NCBI RefSeq assembly: GCF_016864555.1
Contig: NZ_CP044011.1
Location: forward strand, 3,677,501 to 3,741,500
DNA: 64,000 nt
Reading direction: 5' to 3'
From: Sinorhizobium sp. BG8
GTDB lineage: Bacteria > Pseudomonadota > Alphaproteobacteria > Rhizobiales > Rhizobiaceae
The position numbers and the translations under genes were made by a program. Below are positions 52,777 through 62,163 of the stretch, one piece after another. Below the pieces are notes generated by a model. It had not been told where the DNA came from. It saw nothing but the letters and a program-made list of their open reading frames with translations, and did no database searches. Numbering within the stretch: the first letter of the stretch is position 1; every line of letters starts with the position of its first letter.

Positions 52777-53622
52777 TCACCTTCTCCTCTTTTCAGGACG
52801 CAGGAAGTGCGTTTCGACGTATTGCAGGCCGGCGAGCGTCAGCGTCGAGACTGCGATGATGGAAGCGACCGCCGCGTACATGTGTGCATAATTGGCGACC
52901 GAGCGGTGGTAGGTAATGAGATCGCCGATGCCGGTCGGCGTGATCAGCAACTCCGCAAGCATCACCCCGATGAAGCCCGCGGCGATGCCGAGTCTCAGCC
53001 CGGCGAACAGGACCGGCGACGCATCCGGAATGATGATCTTGAAAATCTGCTGCAGGCGCGTGCCCTGGAAGGAGCGGCACATGTCGACCAGGGACGGATT
53101 GACGTGACGAACGGCCTTGTAGGAGTTGAGTACGATCACCGGCAGGGCAAGCATGATCACCGCGAGCGTCTTCGCCGTCAGCCCAATGCCGTAGATGAAG
53201 GTGACGAGCGGTACCAGCGCGGCCATCGGCGCCGCCTGCAACACGATAAAGACCGGTGCCAGCAACCATTCGGCCTTGTCGGAAAGCCCCATCACGATGC
53301 CGAGCGCGATGCCGAAGAACGCCGAGATTGCGACACCGAGAAGCAGCGGCTGGAGCGTCAGGAAGTAGGCCCAGCCCATGCTTCCGTCCATGACCATCTC
53401 GCCGAACGCCGCGACCGTCTCCAGAAAGGTCGGAAAGGCGAAGCTGATCGGGATTCGCCCGGCAACCTCCCAGGCACCGAACAGGATTGCGAGCGAGAGC
53501 ACGACCCAAAAGGATCGCCGCTCGGCGGCAATCCTCCGGATAGTCTCTCCGACGGTGGCTGGAGCCGGCTTGCGGGCTCCGAGCGCGTCGTCGAGTTTTG
53601 CAGGTGATGCGGTCATCTGCAT
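52777..53622 (-). CDS. ABC transporter permease (NitT/TauT family)
   Basis: BPD_transp_1 permease of 281 residues with about six hydrophobic segments and the EAA loop NPSLVDMCRSFQGTRLQQIFKIIIPDASP near 174-202. The ATG at 53622 begins one base after the binding-protein stop; ATG 53616 is an alternative. Partner of the permease at 51210. Confidence 0.9.
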   Translation of the reverse strand: MQMTASPAKLDDALGARKPAPATVGETIRRIAAERRSFWVVLSLAILFGAWEVAGRIPISFAFPTFLETVAAFGEMVMDGSMGWAYFLTLQPLLLGVAISAFFGIALGIVMGLSDKAEWLLAPVFIVLQAAPMAALVPLVTFIYGIGLTAKTLAVIMLALPVIVLNSYKAVRHVNPSLVDMCRSFQGTRLQQIFKIIIPDASPVLFAGLRLGIAAGFIGVMLAELLITPTGIGDLITYHRSVANYAHMYAAVASIIAVSTLTLAGLQYVETHFLRPEKRRR

Positions 53623-53623
53623 G

Positions 53624-54613
53624 TCACTTCGTGCCTGCCTTGGCGAGGACGGCGTTGAGTGCCGTGAGGTCCCAGAAGTCCTCGACCTTGAGATCCTTGG
53701 CCTCACCCGTCAGAGCACCCGAGACGGTGTAGAACTCGAAATCGTCCCGAGCCGCGTCCTCTCCCCCGCCGTTCAGAGGGATGTTGGGTGCCGCCTCGGT
53801 GAAGTAAGGCTCGATGTCCGCGACCATTTCAGGTGTCGCATCCGGCAGAAGCTTGTACTTTTCGCGAAGGGCGATGACCGACTTCGGGTCGGCTGCAACT
53901 TCGCGCCATGTCTCCACGATGCTTTGCACGAGCGTCTCCACGTCCTTCGGATTGGCCGCAAGATAGTCCGTATTGGCAAACAGCGCCTCGTCTGTCGCGC
54001 TCACCTCGCCGAGCGGCAGGAAGGCAAACTTGCCCGGCGCCTGATCCTCGAGGACGCGCTTGCCGGAGGAATCGACGATCGTCGCCTTGACGTTGCCCTG
54101 CAGCAGCGCGCCGGTGCGCACTTCGGCACCCGGAACGTAGGCGATGTTCGAATATTTGATGCCGTTTTTGTCGGCCATGAGCTGCATGATGGCTTCGGTA
54201 CCCGATCCACGCGAATGGACGGCGATCTCCTGCCCGTCGAGATCCTTCCACTCCTTGTAGAACTCGCTGTTGACCACGGGATAGAACTGCAGCTTGCTGA
54301 GCTGCATGAAAATGCGGATTGGCGCCTTGACCTTCTGCAAGAGCGCGTAGGGACCGCCGATCCCGATGTCGGCCTGCCCGCTGACGACGGCCTGCGCCGC
54401 GATGTCCTCGCTCTTGAGGTAAGTCACCTCTATGTCGACGCCCTTCTCCTTCGCGCGCTCGAGCGCGACGAGCAGGTGCAGGGATTCAACCGTGGCAATG
54501 TCTCCGAATGCAATGCGCATCGGGTCCGCATGAGCAACCCCCGGCAATGCGAAGGCAACACAAAGGGCGACGGCGGATGCCGACGCCCGAATTCTACTTG
54601 CAAGCTTCTCCAT
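53624..54613 (-). CDS. ABC transporter substrate-binding protein (NitT/TauT family)
   Basis: Periplasmic binding protein of 329 residues (NMT1/SsuA type II fold). The Sec signal peptide ends near ALPGVAHA (about residue 29), followed by MRIAFGDIATVESLHLLVALE and VSGQADIGIGGPYALLQ, the ligand-loop signature. Two ATGs lie at 54619 and 54613; GGGAGG spacing favours 54613. First gene of the minus-strand operon, facing a GntR gene whose operator-like sequences fill the gap. Confidence 0.9.
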   Translation of the reverse strand: MEKLASRIRASASAVALCVAFALPGVAHADPMRIAFGDIATVESLHLLVALERAKEKGVDIEVTYLKSEDIAAQAVVSGQADIGIGGPYALLQKVKAPIRIFMQLSKLQFYPVVNSEFYKEWKDLDGQEIAVHSRGSGTEAIMQLMADKNGIKYSNIAYVPGAEVRTGALLQGNVKATIVDSSGKRVLEDQAPGKFAFLPLGEVSATDEALFANTDYLAANPKDVETLVQSIVETWREVAADPKSVIALREKYKLLPDATPEMVADIEPYFTEAAPNIPLNGGGEDAARDDFEFYTVSGALTGEAKDLKVEDFWDLTALNAVLAKAGTK

Positions 54614-54656
54614 GTTCATTTCCTCCCATCAATGGGCCCTCCTCAGAACCCAATTG

Positions 54657-54699
54657 AAAACCAATCTTCTATTAATTCAAATATGTGTCAACCAATTTC
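54657..54699. promoter_or_regulatory. Operator half-sites in the divergent promoter region
   Basis: AAAACCAAT at about 54657 and CAACCAATTT at about 54690 repeat the AACCAAT half of the full dyad at 54858-54878. They lie upstream of the importer operon in AT-rich sequence, so the GntR protein may bind at both ends of the gap. Confidence 0.4.
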
Positions 54700-54857
54700 T
54701 CTACTGCATGTGCGAGATGGACGCGCGAGAAAGATCTAGAAACAGCCACAACAAGAGAATAATACAACGTATTATCAGAATGATAGCCGGTTAACTGATG
54801 CGTTCTCGGCCAAACCAAAGGACTCTATTGACAGCGGCAACTCGCCAACATATACCT

Positions 54858-54878
54858 AAACCAATTCGAAATTGGTTT
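54858..54878. promoter_or_regulatory. Perfect long dyad upstream of GntR gene
   Basis: Arms AAACCAATT and AATTGGTTT are perfect reverse complements around a CGA centre. The site ends nine bases before the regulator's ATG at 54888, so bound protein would block its translation start region or promoter. Strong candidate for an autoregulatory GntR operator. Confidence 0.65.
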
Positions 54879-54887
54879 TGGAAACTG

Positions 54888-55561
54888 ATGGAAGAGAACC
54901 AAGACGCACTCGTACTGGCAAAGCTGAAGGACTTCCTCGCCAGCGCCGAATTGCCGGAAGATGGACGCCTCCCCCGGAACGGGAATTGGCGCAGTCGCTC
55001 GACATTGGGCGCGCGGTGCTGCGCAAGGCGCTGGCAACCCTCCAGGCGGAAGGCGTGGTGTGGCGACATGTCGGCAAGGGTACCTTTACCGGCGACCGGC
55101 CGATCGACACGGTCGCGGACATCAACGCCATGGTGCAGCGGACGAATCCGATCGAGGTCATGGGCGCCCGCATCGCCTTCGAGCCGGAAGTTGCGCGCTG
55201 TGCGGCACTCAATGCCACCGCCGGGCAGATTGCCGAGTTGCGCAATTGCATGCTGAAGGCTCAGCAAGCTCCCACCTGGCGGCAATACGAGCAGTGGGAT
55301 AATAGATTGCACCGCACGATCGCCGAAGCCTCCCAGAACTCGCTTCTTCTCGGACTTCTGGATACGCTGAACGCTGTGCGCCGCGCGGTCACGTGGGGAA
55401 GGCTTCGCGACACTCCCGTGCGCCCGCCGCCGGATCACCACAGCTTCGCGGAACACGCGCAGATCGTCGAGGCAATCGCCCAGCGTGACGGAACAGCGGC
55501 GGCTGACGCCATGCGGCGACACCTGCGCAGCGTCGAAAGCCACATGAGAGACGTGCGATAG
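54888..55561 (+). pseudogene. GntR family regulator with FCD domain, frameshifted
   Basis: GntR/FCD regulator of about 225 residues. It begins MEENQDALVLAKLKDFLASAELPEDGRL, then the frame breaks at the C run 54971-54975; the second frame continues PPERELAQSLDIGRAVLRKALATLQAEGVVWRHVGKGTF (rest of the helix-turn-helix) and an FCD domain (EPEVARCAALNATAG, WDNRLHRTIAEAS, FAEHAQIVEAI) to the stop at 55559. One extra C makes LPEDGRLPPERELAQ, the normal family sequence. A sequence error is therefore likely; otherwise the importer operon would be unregulated. Divergent from the NitT/TauT-type operon. Confidence 0.8.
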
Positions 55562-55746
55562 TGCATCCTCCGGAAAAGGCCACCGGTTTCCAGAAAAGGC
55601 CAGACGTCAAGACATTGACCTGAAGCGCGCGAGGCGAATGCCCTTGATCGCGGCGCTATATCGCGATGCGAATGCCCGGCATGCTCGCAGGGCATAGTGC
55701 CTGCGCCGCCCGCTCGGCTGAGGGGCAGCGCAGCCTAAGTCCGCGA

Positions 55747-57192
55747 TCAGACGACCGATACGAACTTCGTCACGAGGTAGGCTTCAATCGCCTCCGAGCC
55801 GCCCTCGTTGCCATAGCCCGAATCCTTGATGCCGCCGAAGGGGACTTCCGGAAGCGCCAGACCGTTGTGATTGATCGTGGTCATGCCGGACTCGACGCGT
55901 GTCGCAAGGGCCTGCGCGCTCTCGATCGAGGACGTGAAGGCATAGGAAGCCAGGCCGAACGGCAGGCGGTTCGCCTCCTCGATGGCAGCCTCGAGATTGG
56001 CGACCGGATTGATGATCGCAAGCGGCCCGAAAGGCTCTTCGTTCATTACCCGCGCATCCGTCGGCACGTTGGCGAGGACGGTCGCCTCGAAGAAGTTCCC
56101 CTTGTTGCCGATCCGGCGGCCGCCAGTGACAAGCTTACCCCCGCGCTCGACGGCGTCTGCGATCAGGCCTTCCAGGGCGGGAATGCGGCGCTCGTTGGCG
56201 AGCGGTCCCATGGTAACCCCTTCCTCCAGACCGTTGCCGATCTTGATCGCTTTCGCTGCCTGAACGAAGCCGTCAAGAAACCGGTCGAACACATTGTCCT
56301 GAATCAGGAAACGGGTCGGAGACACGCAGACCTGGCCGGCATTGCGGAACTTCGAGAAGGCAAGGACCTTCACGGCCTTCGCGACATCCGCGTCATCAAG
56401 CACGATGGCCGGTGCGTGGCCGCCGAGTTCCATCGTCGCGCGCTTCATGTGAAGGCCGGCGAGCGAGGCAAGCTGCTTGCCGACGGGCGTGGAGCCGGTG
56501 AAGGAGATCTTGCGGATGACCGGATGGGCGATCAGGTATTCCGAGATTTCCGCTGGCACACCGAAGACGAGCCCGATCACGCCCGCGGGCACGCCCGCAT
56601 CGACGAAGGCACGGATCAGTTCCGCAGGCGACGCCGGCGTCTCTTCCGGCGCCTTCACGATAATGGAGCAGCCGGCAGCAAGGGCTGCGGAGAGCTTGCG
56701 GACGATCTGGTTGATCGGAAAGTTCCAGGGGGTGAAGGCGGCAGCCGGCCCCACTGGCAGCTTGATCGCGGTCTGCGAGACGTTGGTGCTGCGGCCCGGA
56801 ATGACCTGGCCGTAGGTGCGCCGGCCCTCTTCCGCAAACCATTCGATCAAGTCGCTCGCCGCAGCGATCTCGCCCGCAGCCTCGGCGAGCGGCTTGCCCT
56901 GCTCGCGCGTCATGAGCACAGCGATGCGGTCCCTGCGCTCACGCAGGATATCGGCGGCGCGGCGCATGATCTTCGAACGTTCGTAGGCCGAGATCGCGCT
57001 CCAGACCTTGAAGCCGGCATCAGCAGCGGCAACCGCAGCGTCGAGGTCGGTGCGGGTAGCCTTCGCCACCTTGCCGATTTCCTCGCCCGTTGCCGGATCG
57101 ATGACCGGGATCGCCTGTCCGTCGGAGGAGGCCCGCCATTCGCCGTTGATCAAAAGGTTCGTGTCGCCATAGGCGTGCGAGGTGTTGGTCAT
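55747..57192 (-). CDS. NAD(P)-dependent aldehyde dehydrogenase (succinate-semialdehyde type)
   Basis: Aldehyde dehydrogenase of 481 residues. [32 protein letters not shown], the general-base Glu in MELGGHAP (about 256) and the nucleophile Cys in [14 protein letters not shown] (about 290) are all present. Length and motifs match the succinate- or ketoglutarate-semialdehyde dehydrogenase subgroup (GabD-like). The start at 57192 has a CCGGAG site. It is alone on its strand, converging with the GntR gene; it could serve the sugar-acid or ketose pathways, but nothing in the context proves it. Confidence 0.9.
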   Translation of the reverse strand: MTNTSHAYGDTNLLINGEWRASSDGQAIPVIDPATGEEIGKVAKATRTDLDAAVAAADAGFKVWSAISAYERSKIMRRAADILRERRDRIAVLMTREQGKPLAEAAGEIAAASDLIEWFAEEGRRTYGQVIPGRSTNVSQTAIKLPVGPAAAFTPWNFPINQIVRKLSAALAAGCSIIVKAPEETPASPAELIRAFVDAGVPAGVIGLVFGVPAEISEYLIAHPVIRKISFTGSTPVGKQLASLAGLHMKRATMELGGHAPAIVLDDADVAKAVKVLAFSKFRNAGQVCVSPTRFLIQDNVFDRFLDGFVQAAKAIKIGNGLEEGVTMGPLANERRIPALEGLIADAVERGGKLVTGGRRIGNKGNFFEATVLANVPTDARVMNEEPFGPLAIINPVANLEAAIEEANRLPFGLASYAFTSSIESAQALATRVESGMTTINHNGLALPEVPFGGIKDSGYGNEGGSEAIEAYLVTKFVSVV

Positions 57193-57302
57193 GAAAATAC
57201 TCCGGATTTCAGGAAATGTGCGCACGATCGGCGCTGGAAAGGAGATCCGGGAAGCTTGTACGCCATTTCGGCATGGAAGCAACCGGCAAGCCGGTATACT
57301 CG

Positions 57303-58127
57303 CTATGCGGAGAGCGCAGCGCTGGTGACCGCCTCTCGACGCCCGCGTGGCACCACGAGAGGCGTGCCGCAGACCGGGTCCTCGATGATGACTGCGGAAA
57401 GCCCGAACACCCTTTCGACCATTTCGGCAGTAACGATGTCGCTCGGCTTTCCCTCGGCGACGATTGCGCCATCGCGCATGGCGATCATGTGGGACGCGTA
57501 GCGACAGGCCTGGTTGAGGTCGTGCAGAACGGCAACGACCGTGCGTCCGCCTCCGCGGTTGAGGTCATGGCAGAGGTCGAGCAATTCGATCTGATGCGCG
57601 ATGTCGAGGAAGGTCGTAGGCTCGTCGAGGAGCAGGAGCGGCGTCTCCTGCGCAAGCACCATCGCTACCCAGACCCGCTGGCGCTGGCCGCCAGAAAGCT
57701 CGTCGACGGATCGTGCAGCAAGATCGCTGATACCCGTCGCCTCCATCGCACGAGCGACCGCCTCCTCATCGGCCCTCGACCACTGCCGAAAGAAGGACTG
57801 GTGGGGAAAACGCCCGCGCGCGACGAGGTCCGAAACCAGGATACCATCAGGCGCGATCGCCGATTGCGGCAGCAGCCCGAGACGACGCGCAACCTCCGTC
57901 GCCGGATAAGCTGCAATGTCCCTGCCATCGAGCAGGACGGCACCGGCAGACGGCGAAAGCAGACGCGAGAGAGCGCGCAGCAGCGTGGACTTGCCGCAGG
58001 CGTTCGGACCGATGATCACCGTGAAGGAATTGTCGGGAATGGTAACCGAGAGTTCCGCGAGGATAGGCCGTACGTGATAACCGGCCGTGATGCCTCGCGC
58101 ATGGAGGCGGTGGACGTACTCGCTCAT
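57303..58127 (-). CDS. Ferric-siderophore ABC transporter ATP-binding protein (FecE/FepC-like)
   Basis: ATPase of 274 residues: Walker [10 protein letters not shown], signature [10 protein letters not shown], Walker [17 protein letters not shown] and switch His in [10 protein letters not shown], the FecE/FepC/BtuD pattern. The start overlaps the permease stop by four bases (ATGA). Last gene of the iron uptake operon that begins beyond the right edge. Confidence 0.93.
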   Translation of the reverse strand: MSEYVHRLHARGITAGYHVRPILAELSVTIPDNSFTVIIGPNACGKSTLLRALSRLLSPSAGAVLLDGRDIAAYPATEVARRLGLLPQSAIAPDGILVSDLVARGRFPHQSFFRQWSRADEEAVARAMEATGISDLAARSVDELSGGQRQRVWVAMVLAQETPLLLLDEPTTFLDIAHQIELLDLCHDLNRGGGRTVVAVLHDLNQACRYASHMIAMRDGAIVAEGKPSDIVTAEMVERVFGLSAVIIEDPVCGTPLVVPRGRREAVTSAALSA

Positions 58128-59212
58128 GTTCTCACCTCCCGCAGGAGCAACCAAAGGAAATAGATCCCGCCGATCGATACCGTCATGATACCGACCGGCA
58201 ACTGGACGCCGAAAGCGTGCAAGGCGGCCCAGTCGGCGGCGGCGAGCAGCAATGCGCCCGTCAACGCGGAGGATAGCAGCGTCACGCCGGCCGCCCCCGT
58301 CAGGCGTCTTGCGATCTGCGGGGCCGCGAGGGCAATGAAGGCTATGGGGCCTGCCGCCGCGGTCGCCGTCGCCGTCAACGCCACGCCGACAAACATGAGC
58401 GCGATCCGTGTGCGGTCCGCGTCGACGCCCGATGCGCGGGCGAGCGCATCGCCGAGCTCCAGCTGGCGCATCTTGCGCCCGAGCGGGATCGTGACCGGCA
58501 GCAGAATGAGAAGGGTGGCGGCGACCGGGCGCAGCTGGTCGAGACCGAGACCGTTCAGCGAACCCGCGGCCCAGAAGGCCGCACCCAATGCGATCTGCAG
58601 ATCTGCCTGGCGGATCATCCAGAGATTCGCGGCCCCGAGCATGGCGGAAACACCGATGCCGGTGACAATCAACCGGAACCCGTGAATGCCTCCCCTCCAC
58701 GCCAGGAGATAGACCGCAATGGCGGCAACGATGCCACCGGCAATCGCGCCTGCCGCGGTCTCGTAGTAACCGCCGGCAAAGAGCAGCATGACGACCAGCG
58801 CTCCGGTGTGTGAGCCCGCGGAAAAGCCGATGATGTCGGGGCTCCCCAGGGGATTGCCGGTCAGCGACTGAAAGATCGCGCCGCTCGTCCCGAGCGCCAT
58901 GCCGAGCAGGATCGACAGCAGCACGCGCGGGAGCCGCCATTCGACGACGACCATTCGGATCCTTTCGTCGCTGCCACCGAGAAGTGCGCCGAAGACATCG
59001 TCAACCGGAATGGAAAGCGAACCGCTGGCAAGAGCGACCGCGCCAACCGCCGCAATCAGGACCAGCAGAAACGCACCGGCAAGGAAGCTTCGTATGTCGA
59101 TGCGGGCGGAAATATCCGCCACGGGAAGGCGGAGAACGAATGTCTTACGCCCGCAGGCGCCTCCTGGGCTGCCCTGCAAGGATGCGCCCGCACTTTGCTC
59201 GAGACCGGTCAT
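58124..59212 (-). CDS. Ferric-siderophore ABC transporter permease (FecCD family)
   Basis: FecCD-family permease of 362 residues with about nine or ten hydrophobic segments, WRLPRVLLSILLGMALGTSGAIFQ and NPLGSPDIIGFSAG near 90-135, and AGPIAFIALAAPQIARRL near 295, the hallmark motifs. It overlaps the upstream permease and downstream ATPase genes by four bases each. Forms the heterodimeric iron-siderophore channel. Confidence 0.93.
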   Translation of the reverse strand: MTGLEQSAGASLQGSPGGACGRKTFVLRLPVADISARIDIRSFLAGAFLLVLIAAVGAVALASGSLSIPVDDVFGALLGGSDERIRMVVVEWRLPRVLLSILLGMALGTSGAIFQSLTGNPLGSPDIIGFSAGSHTGALVVMLLFAGGYYETAAGAIAGGIVAAIAVYLLAWRGGIHGFRLIVTGIGVSAMLGAANLWMIRQADLQIALGAAFWAAGSLNGLGLDQLRPVAATLLILLPVTIPLGRKMRQLELGDALARASGVDADRTRIALMFVGVALTATATAAAGPIAFIALAAPQIARRLTGAAGVTLLSSALTGALLLAAADWAALHAFGVQLPVGIMTVSIGGIYFLWLLLREVRT

Positions 59213-60267
59213 AAGCTTCGCGCCTTCCGGCTGCGGACAAGGGCGATCAGGACCGGTGCACCGACGAAGGCCGCAACGATGCCTGCCTCCAGCTCGTTCG
59301 TCGAAACCACCAGTCGGCCGGCCACATCGGCAACGAGTAGGAAGATCGAGGAAAAGACTACCGAGTACAAAACGATCCAGCGCTGGTCCGGCCCGGTAAA
59401 CCACCGGACGGCGTGCGGGACCATGAGCCCGATGAAGGCGATTGGCCCGGCGGCGGCCGTTGCGGCTCCGGCCAGGAGGGTTACGGCAATGACGGTGAGA
59501 ACACGCGCCCGGACGAGCCGGGCACCGAGCGCGCGCGAGAGATCGTCACCGAGCGCCATCGCGTTGAGGGATCGGGCGACGACGAATGCCAGGACCAGTC
59601 CGGCCGCGATGAACGGAGCGACCGCGGTGACCACACCGATATCGCGTCCGGCGAGCGACCCGATCGACCAATGGCGCATGCTGTCGAACGCCTGGGGATC
59701 GAGCAGCGTGATCGCCGAGCCGATGCCGCCAAGCATTGCGGAGATCGCAACCCCGGCCAGGAGCAGGCGAACAGGCGTGGCCCCCTCCCTTCCCGACGAT
59801 CCGACCGCATAGACGAGCATCGTCACCACGAATGCTCCCAGCAAAGCGAACCAGATATAGGCCTCGATCGAGCGAAGACCGAGAAGGCCGACCGCGATCG
59901 TCACGAAGAATGCGGCGCCGGAATTGACGCCCAGAATACCGGGATCGGCAAGCGGGTTGCGCGCCGCGGCCTGAATCAGCGCGCCCGAGACGCCGAAGGC
60001 CGAGCCGGCAAGCAACCCGAGCAGCGTGCGCGGCAAGCGGTAGTCACGAATGACCACGTGCTCCACCAGATCGGCATCAAAGGCGGTCAATGATTGAAGC
60101 GCGGTGGCTGGCGCGATCTGTTTTGCGCCGACGAGGATGCTTGTTGCAGCCACCACGCCAAGTGCAAGAAGGCCGGCAAGCAATCCGGCAAGCCGAAGGC
60201 CATGGCCGCGCCCCGCCCCGCTGTGCGCAGGTGCCGCCATTTTTGATATCGGGCGGCTGCCAGACAC
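59209..60267 (-). CDS. Ferric-siderophore ABC transporter permease (FecCD family)
   Basis: Second FecCD permease, about 352 residues, with YRLPRTLLGLLAGSAFGVSGALIQ, NPLADPGILGVNSGAAF and AGPIAFIGLMVPHAVRW. A GTG at 60267 has a GGGAG site; the ATG at 60240 lacks one but is possible. It couples to the other permease by an ATGA overlap. Confidence 0.92.
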   Translation of the reverse strand: MSGSRPISKMAAPAHSGAGRGHGLRLAGLLAGLLALGVVAATSILVGAKQIAPATALQSLTAFDADLVEHVVIRDYRLPRTLLGLLAGSAFGVSGALIQAAARNPLADPGILGVNSGAAFFVTIAVGLLGLRSIEAYIWFALLGAFVVTMLVYAVGSSGREGATPVRLLLAGVAISAMLGGIGSAITLLDPQAFDSMRHWSIGSLAGRDIGVVTAVAPFIAAGLVLAFVVARSLNAMALGDDLSRALGARLVRARVLTVIAVTLLAGAATAAAGPIAFIGLMVPHAVRWFTGPDQRWIVLYSVVFSSIFLLVADVAGRLVVSTNELEAGIVAAFVGAPVLIALVRSRKARSL

Positions 60268-60290
60268 GGATTTGCACTCCCTCCCCGCCG

Positions 60291-61082
60291 TCACACCCGT
60301 GCCTGCCCTTCGATCCAGTAGCCGACCGCGTCGATGCGTCTCTTGTCGAATCCAAGCGTATCGCGGAAGTGCTTGCGCGCCGCGGACGCGCACCGCGCCT
60401 CGCCGGCGATGTAGATGTAGCCCGGCCCGTCGGGCAAAGCCTCGATGCTGCGGGCGATTGCAGCAAGCTGGCTCGGCCCGTCGCGCCCCTCGGCATGACC
60501 ATGGTGGCAGTGCCACGTCAGCGATAGGTTCGCGGCGCTTGAAAGAACTTGCCGGTCGGCGTCCATCGAAACCTCGACGTGAACGATGGCAGTCATATCG
60601 GATCGCATTTCCTCGACGATCCGCCCGACTGCCGGCAACCCCGTGATGTCGGCCAGGAGCAGCACCCATTCCGCATCCTGCGGCGGTTCGTAACGCCCCT
60701 CCGGATTGCAGAGACCGATGACGTCTCCTGCCTTTGCCGTGGCGGCCCAGCTTGCCCCGACGCCGCCCTCATGCGCCACTAGGTCGACGACCATCGCGCC
60801 GGTCTCCGGGTCCCATCGCCGCACCGTGTAGGGTCGATTGGGACAGGAAGGCGAACCATCGAAACGCCCCCATTTTCCGTCGCGCAGTTCCGGCAGCGTG
60901 ACCGGCTCGCCATCCGCAGGCGAAAAGGCGAGCCGCACCCACTCGTCCGCGTGGTCGGTCGCGATATAGCGCTCGTGCCCCTCGACCTTGAGTTTGACGC
61001 GGGTCATCGATGGCGTCAGCCGCAGCGCGCAGGTGACCTCGGCCAGAAAGTAGTCCTCGTGATAGGCTTCACACATGTTCAT
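60291..61082 (-). CDS. Siderophore-interacting protein (flavin-dependent ferric-siderophore reductase)
   Basis: Siderophore-interacting protein (SIP/ViuB family) of 263 residues. RPYTVRRWDPE (about 81-91) is the FAD-binding motif, followed by GGVGASWAATAKAGD and the NAD(P)H-side GYIYIAGEARCA near 230. It reduces Fe(III) in the imported siderophore to release iron in the cytoplasm. Its placement between the binding protein and permeases, overlapping the binding-protein gene by four bases, ties it to this system. Confidence 0.93.
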   Translation of the reverse strand: MNMCEAYHEDYFLAEVTCALRLTPSMTRVKLKVEGHERYIATDHADEWVRLAFSPADGEPVTLPELRDGKWGRFDGSPSCPNRPYTVRRWDPETGAMVVDLVAHEGGVGASWAATAKAGDVIGLCNPEGRYEPPQDAEWVLLLADITGLPAVGRIVEEMRSDMTAIVHVEVSMDADRQVLSSAANLSLTWHCHHGHAEGRDGPSQLAAIARSIEALPDGPGYIYIAGEARCASAARKHFRDTLGFDKRRIDAVGYWIEGQARV

Positions 61083-62110
61083 CGCTCCGGGGAGATTTTT
61101 GCCGCCTGCGCCAGGCGCGGGAGAATTCGCGGGAAGCCGTAGGGAATGGAAAGGACGCTCGGCCAGGATGCGGACCATACCGACACCGCATCCTCGAGCG
61201 CCACATAGGCTCCCCTTCGCACGGGAGAGAACAGTCGGAAAAGCGGCTGGCGTTCGATCGCCTCGCGCGAGCCGGCCTCGAACCACATGACCAGGATATC
61301 GGCATCGACGCCTTCCAGCTGCTCGAGGCTGACGTCGAGCGACGACCGGCCGGGGTGGGCTTGCGCCAGCGCATTCACCCCCGGGGAGATCCGCATGCCG
61401 AGTTCGACAAGCCAGTCGACCCGGGTCTCGCCCGGTAGATAGACCACCATGGAGCCAGATCCGGCGAAGTAGGTCCCGAAGGTGAAGGATTTGCCGACAA
61501 GCGACGGAAACTGCTCGCGAAAGCCGGAAAGCGAAGCCTTCGTTCCGTCGATCAGCCGTTCCGCTGCCTCCGCCCTCCCCAGCGCCAGCCCGATCTGCCG
61601 GGTCTGTTCGCGCCAGCCCGCGCGCCAGGGACCGCTCCTGTAGGCGATCGTCGGGGCGATGGACGACAGGCGGTCGTAGGCGAGCGCGTCCATGCCCGAG
61701 AAGACATTGATGATGAGATCGGGCTCGAGGCCCAGGATGGTTTCATAATCCGTGGTCACCCCATCGAGCAGAACCGGGTTCTGCCCCGCCAGAAGCGGTT
61801 CGCACCAGGGAGCTATTCCGCTCTCGAACATGCCGCGCCGAACCATCGCAACTGGTACGCAGCCAAGAGCGAGCAGACTGTCGTCATCGCAGAACCCTGC
61901 GGACACGATCCGCAGCGGCGGACGCGGCACCACGGTTCTCCCGAACGCGTGGTCGACGGAAGCAGGAAAATCGCCGCCGGCGGCATTGGCCACGTGCACA
62001 CCGGAGCCGGCGGCAAACGCCGCCGCCGCCGAGCCGCCAATGAACCCGCGCCGCGTGACGCCCGCGCGCCGGATGTTCTCCCCGGCAAGCCATGTGCGTT
62101 CCTCGGTCAA
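61079..62110 (-). CDS. Iron-siderophore ABC transporter substrate-binding protein (FecB/FhuD-like)
   Basis: Type III periplasmic binding protein of 343 residues. The N-terminus has a Tat signal (GVTRRGFIGGSAAAAFAAG, residues 17-35), and the body shows the FecB-type VVPRPPLRIVSAGFCDDDSLLALG and LEPDLIINVFSG segments with a long connecting helix. The TTG start at 62110 follows AAGGATAGG. Tat export of the binding protein is common in alphaproteobacteria and is known for FhuD. It delivers the ferric siderophore to the FecCD permeases. Confidence 0.9.
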   Translation of the reverse strand: MTEERTWLAGENIRRAGVTRRGFIGGSAAAAFAAGSGVHVANAAGGDFPASVDHAFGRTVVPRPPLRIVSAGFCDDDSLLALGCVPVAMVRRGMFESGIAPWCEPLLAGQNPVLLDGVTTDYETILGLEPDLIINVFSGMDALAYDRLSSIAPTIAYRSGPWRAGWREQTRQIGLALGRAEAAERLIDGTKASLSGFREQFPSLVGKSFTFGTYFAGSGSMVVYLPGETRVDWLVELGMRISPGVNALAQAHPGRSSLDVSLEQLEGVDADILVMWFEAGSREAIERQPLFRLFSPVRRGAYVALEDAVSVWSASWPSVLSIPYGFPRILPRLAQAAKISPER

Positions 62111-62126
62111 TCCGTCAACCTATCCT

Positions 62127-62157
62127 TTCCGGCACCGCGCACGTCGCGGTGCCGGAA
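62127..62157 (-). terminator. Thirteen-pair hairpin between receptor and binding-protein genes
   Basis: TTCCGGCACCGCG (62127-62139) and CGCGGTGCCGGAA (62145-62157) are perfect complements with a five-base loop. The stem starts seven bases after the receptor stop; the next gene's ribosome site follows at once with no U tract. It is probably a processing or attenuation element that keeps receptor mRNA more abundant than the rest of the operon. Confidence 0.65.
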
Positions 62158-62163
62158 TGCCTG

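Noticed and set aside
57282-57295. ACCGG/CCGGT hairpin between siderophore and aldehyde dehydrogenase genes
   Set aside because: Only five pairs, no T tract; too weak to call a terminator.
55666-57501. Plus-strand open frame of 611 codons
   Set aside because: Antisense to an intact aldehyde dehydrogenase; no domain or ribosome site support.
57303-58940. 545-codon minus-strand frame suggesting a fusion of the ATPase with an N-terminal extension
   Set aside because: The extension overlaps the FecCD permease in another frame; the true start is the ATG at 58127 that overlaps the permease stop.
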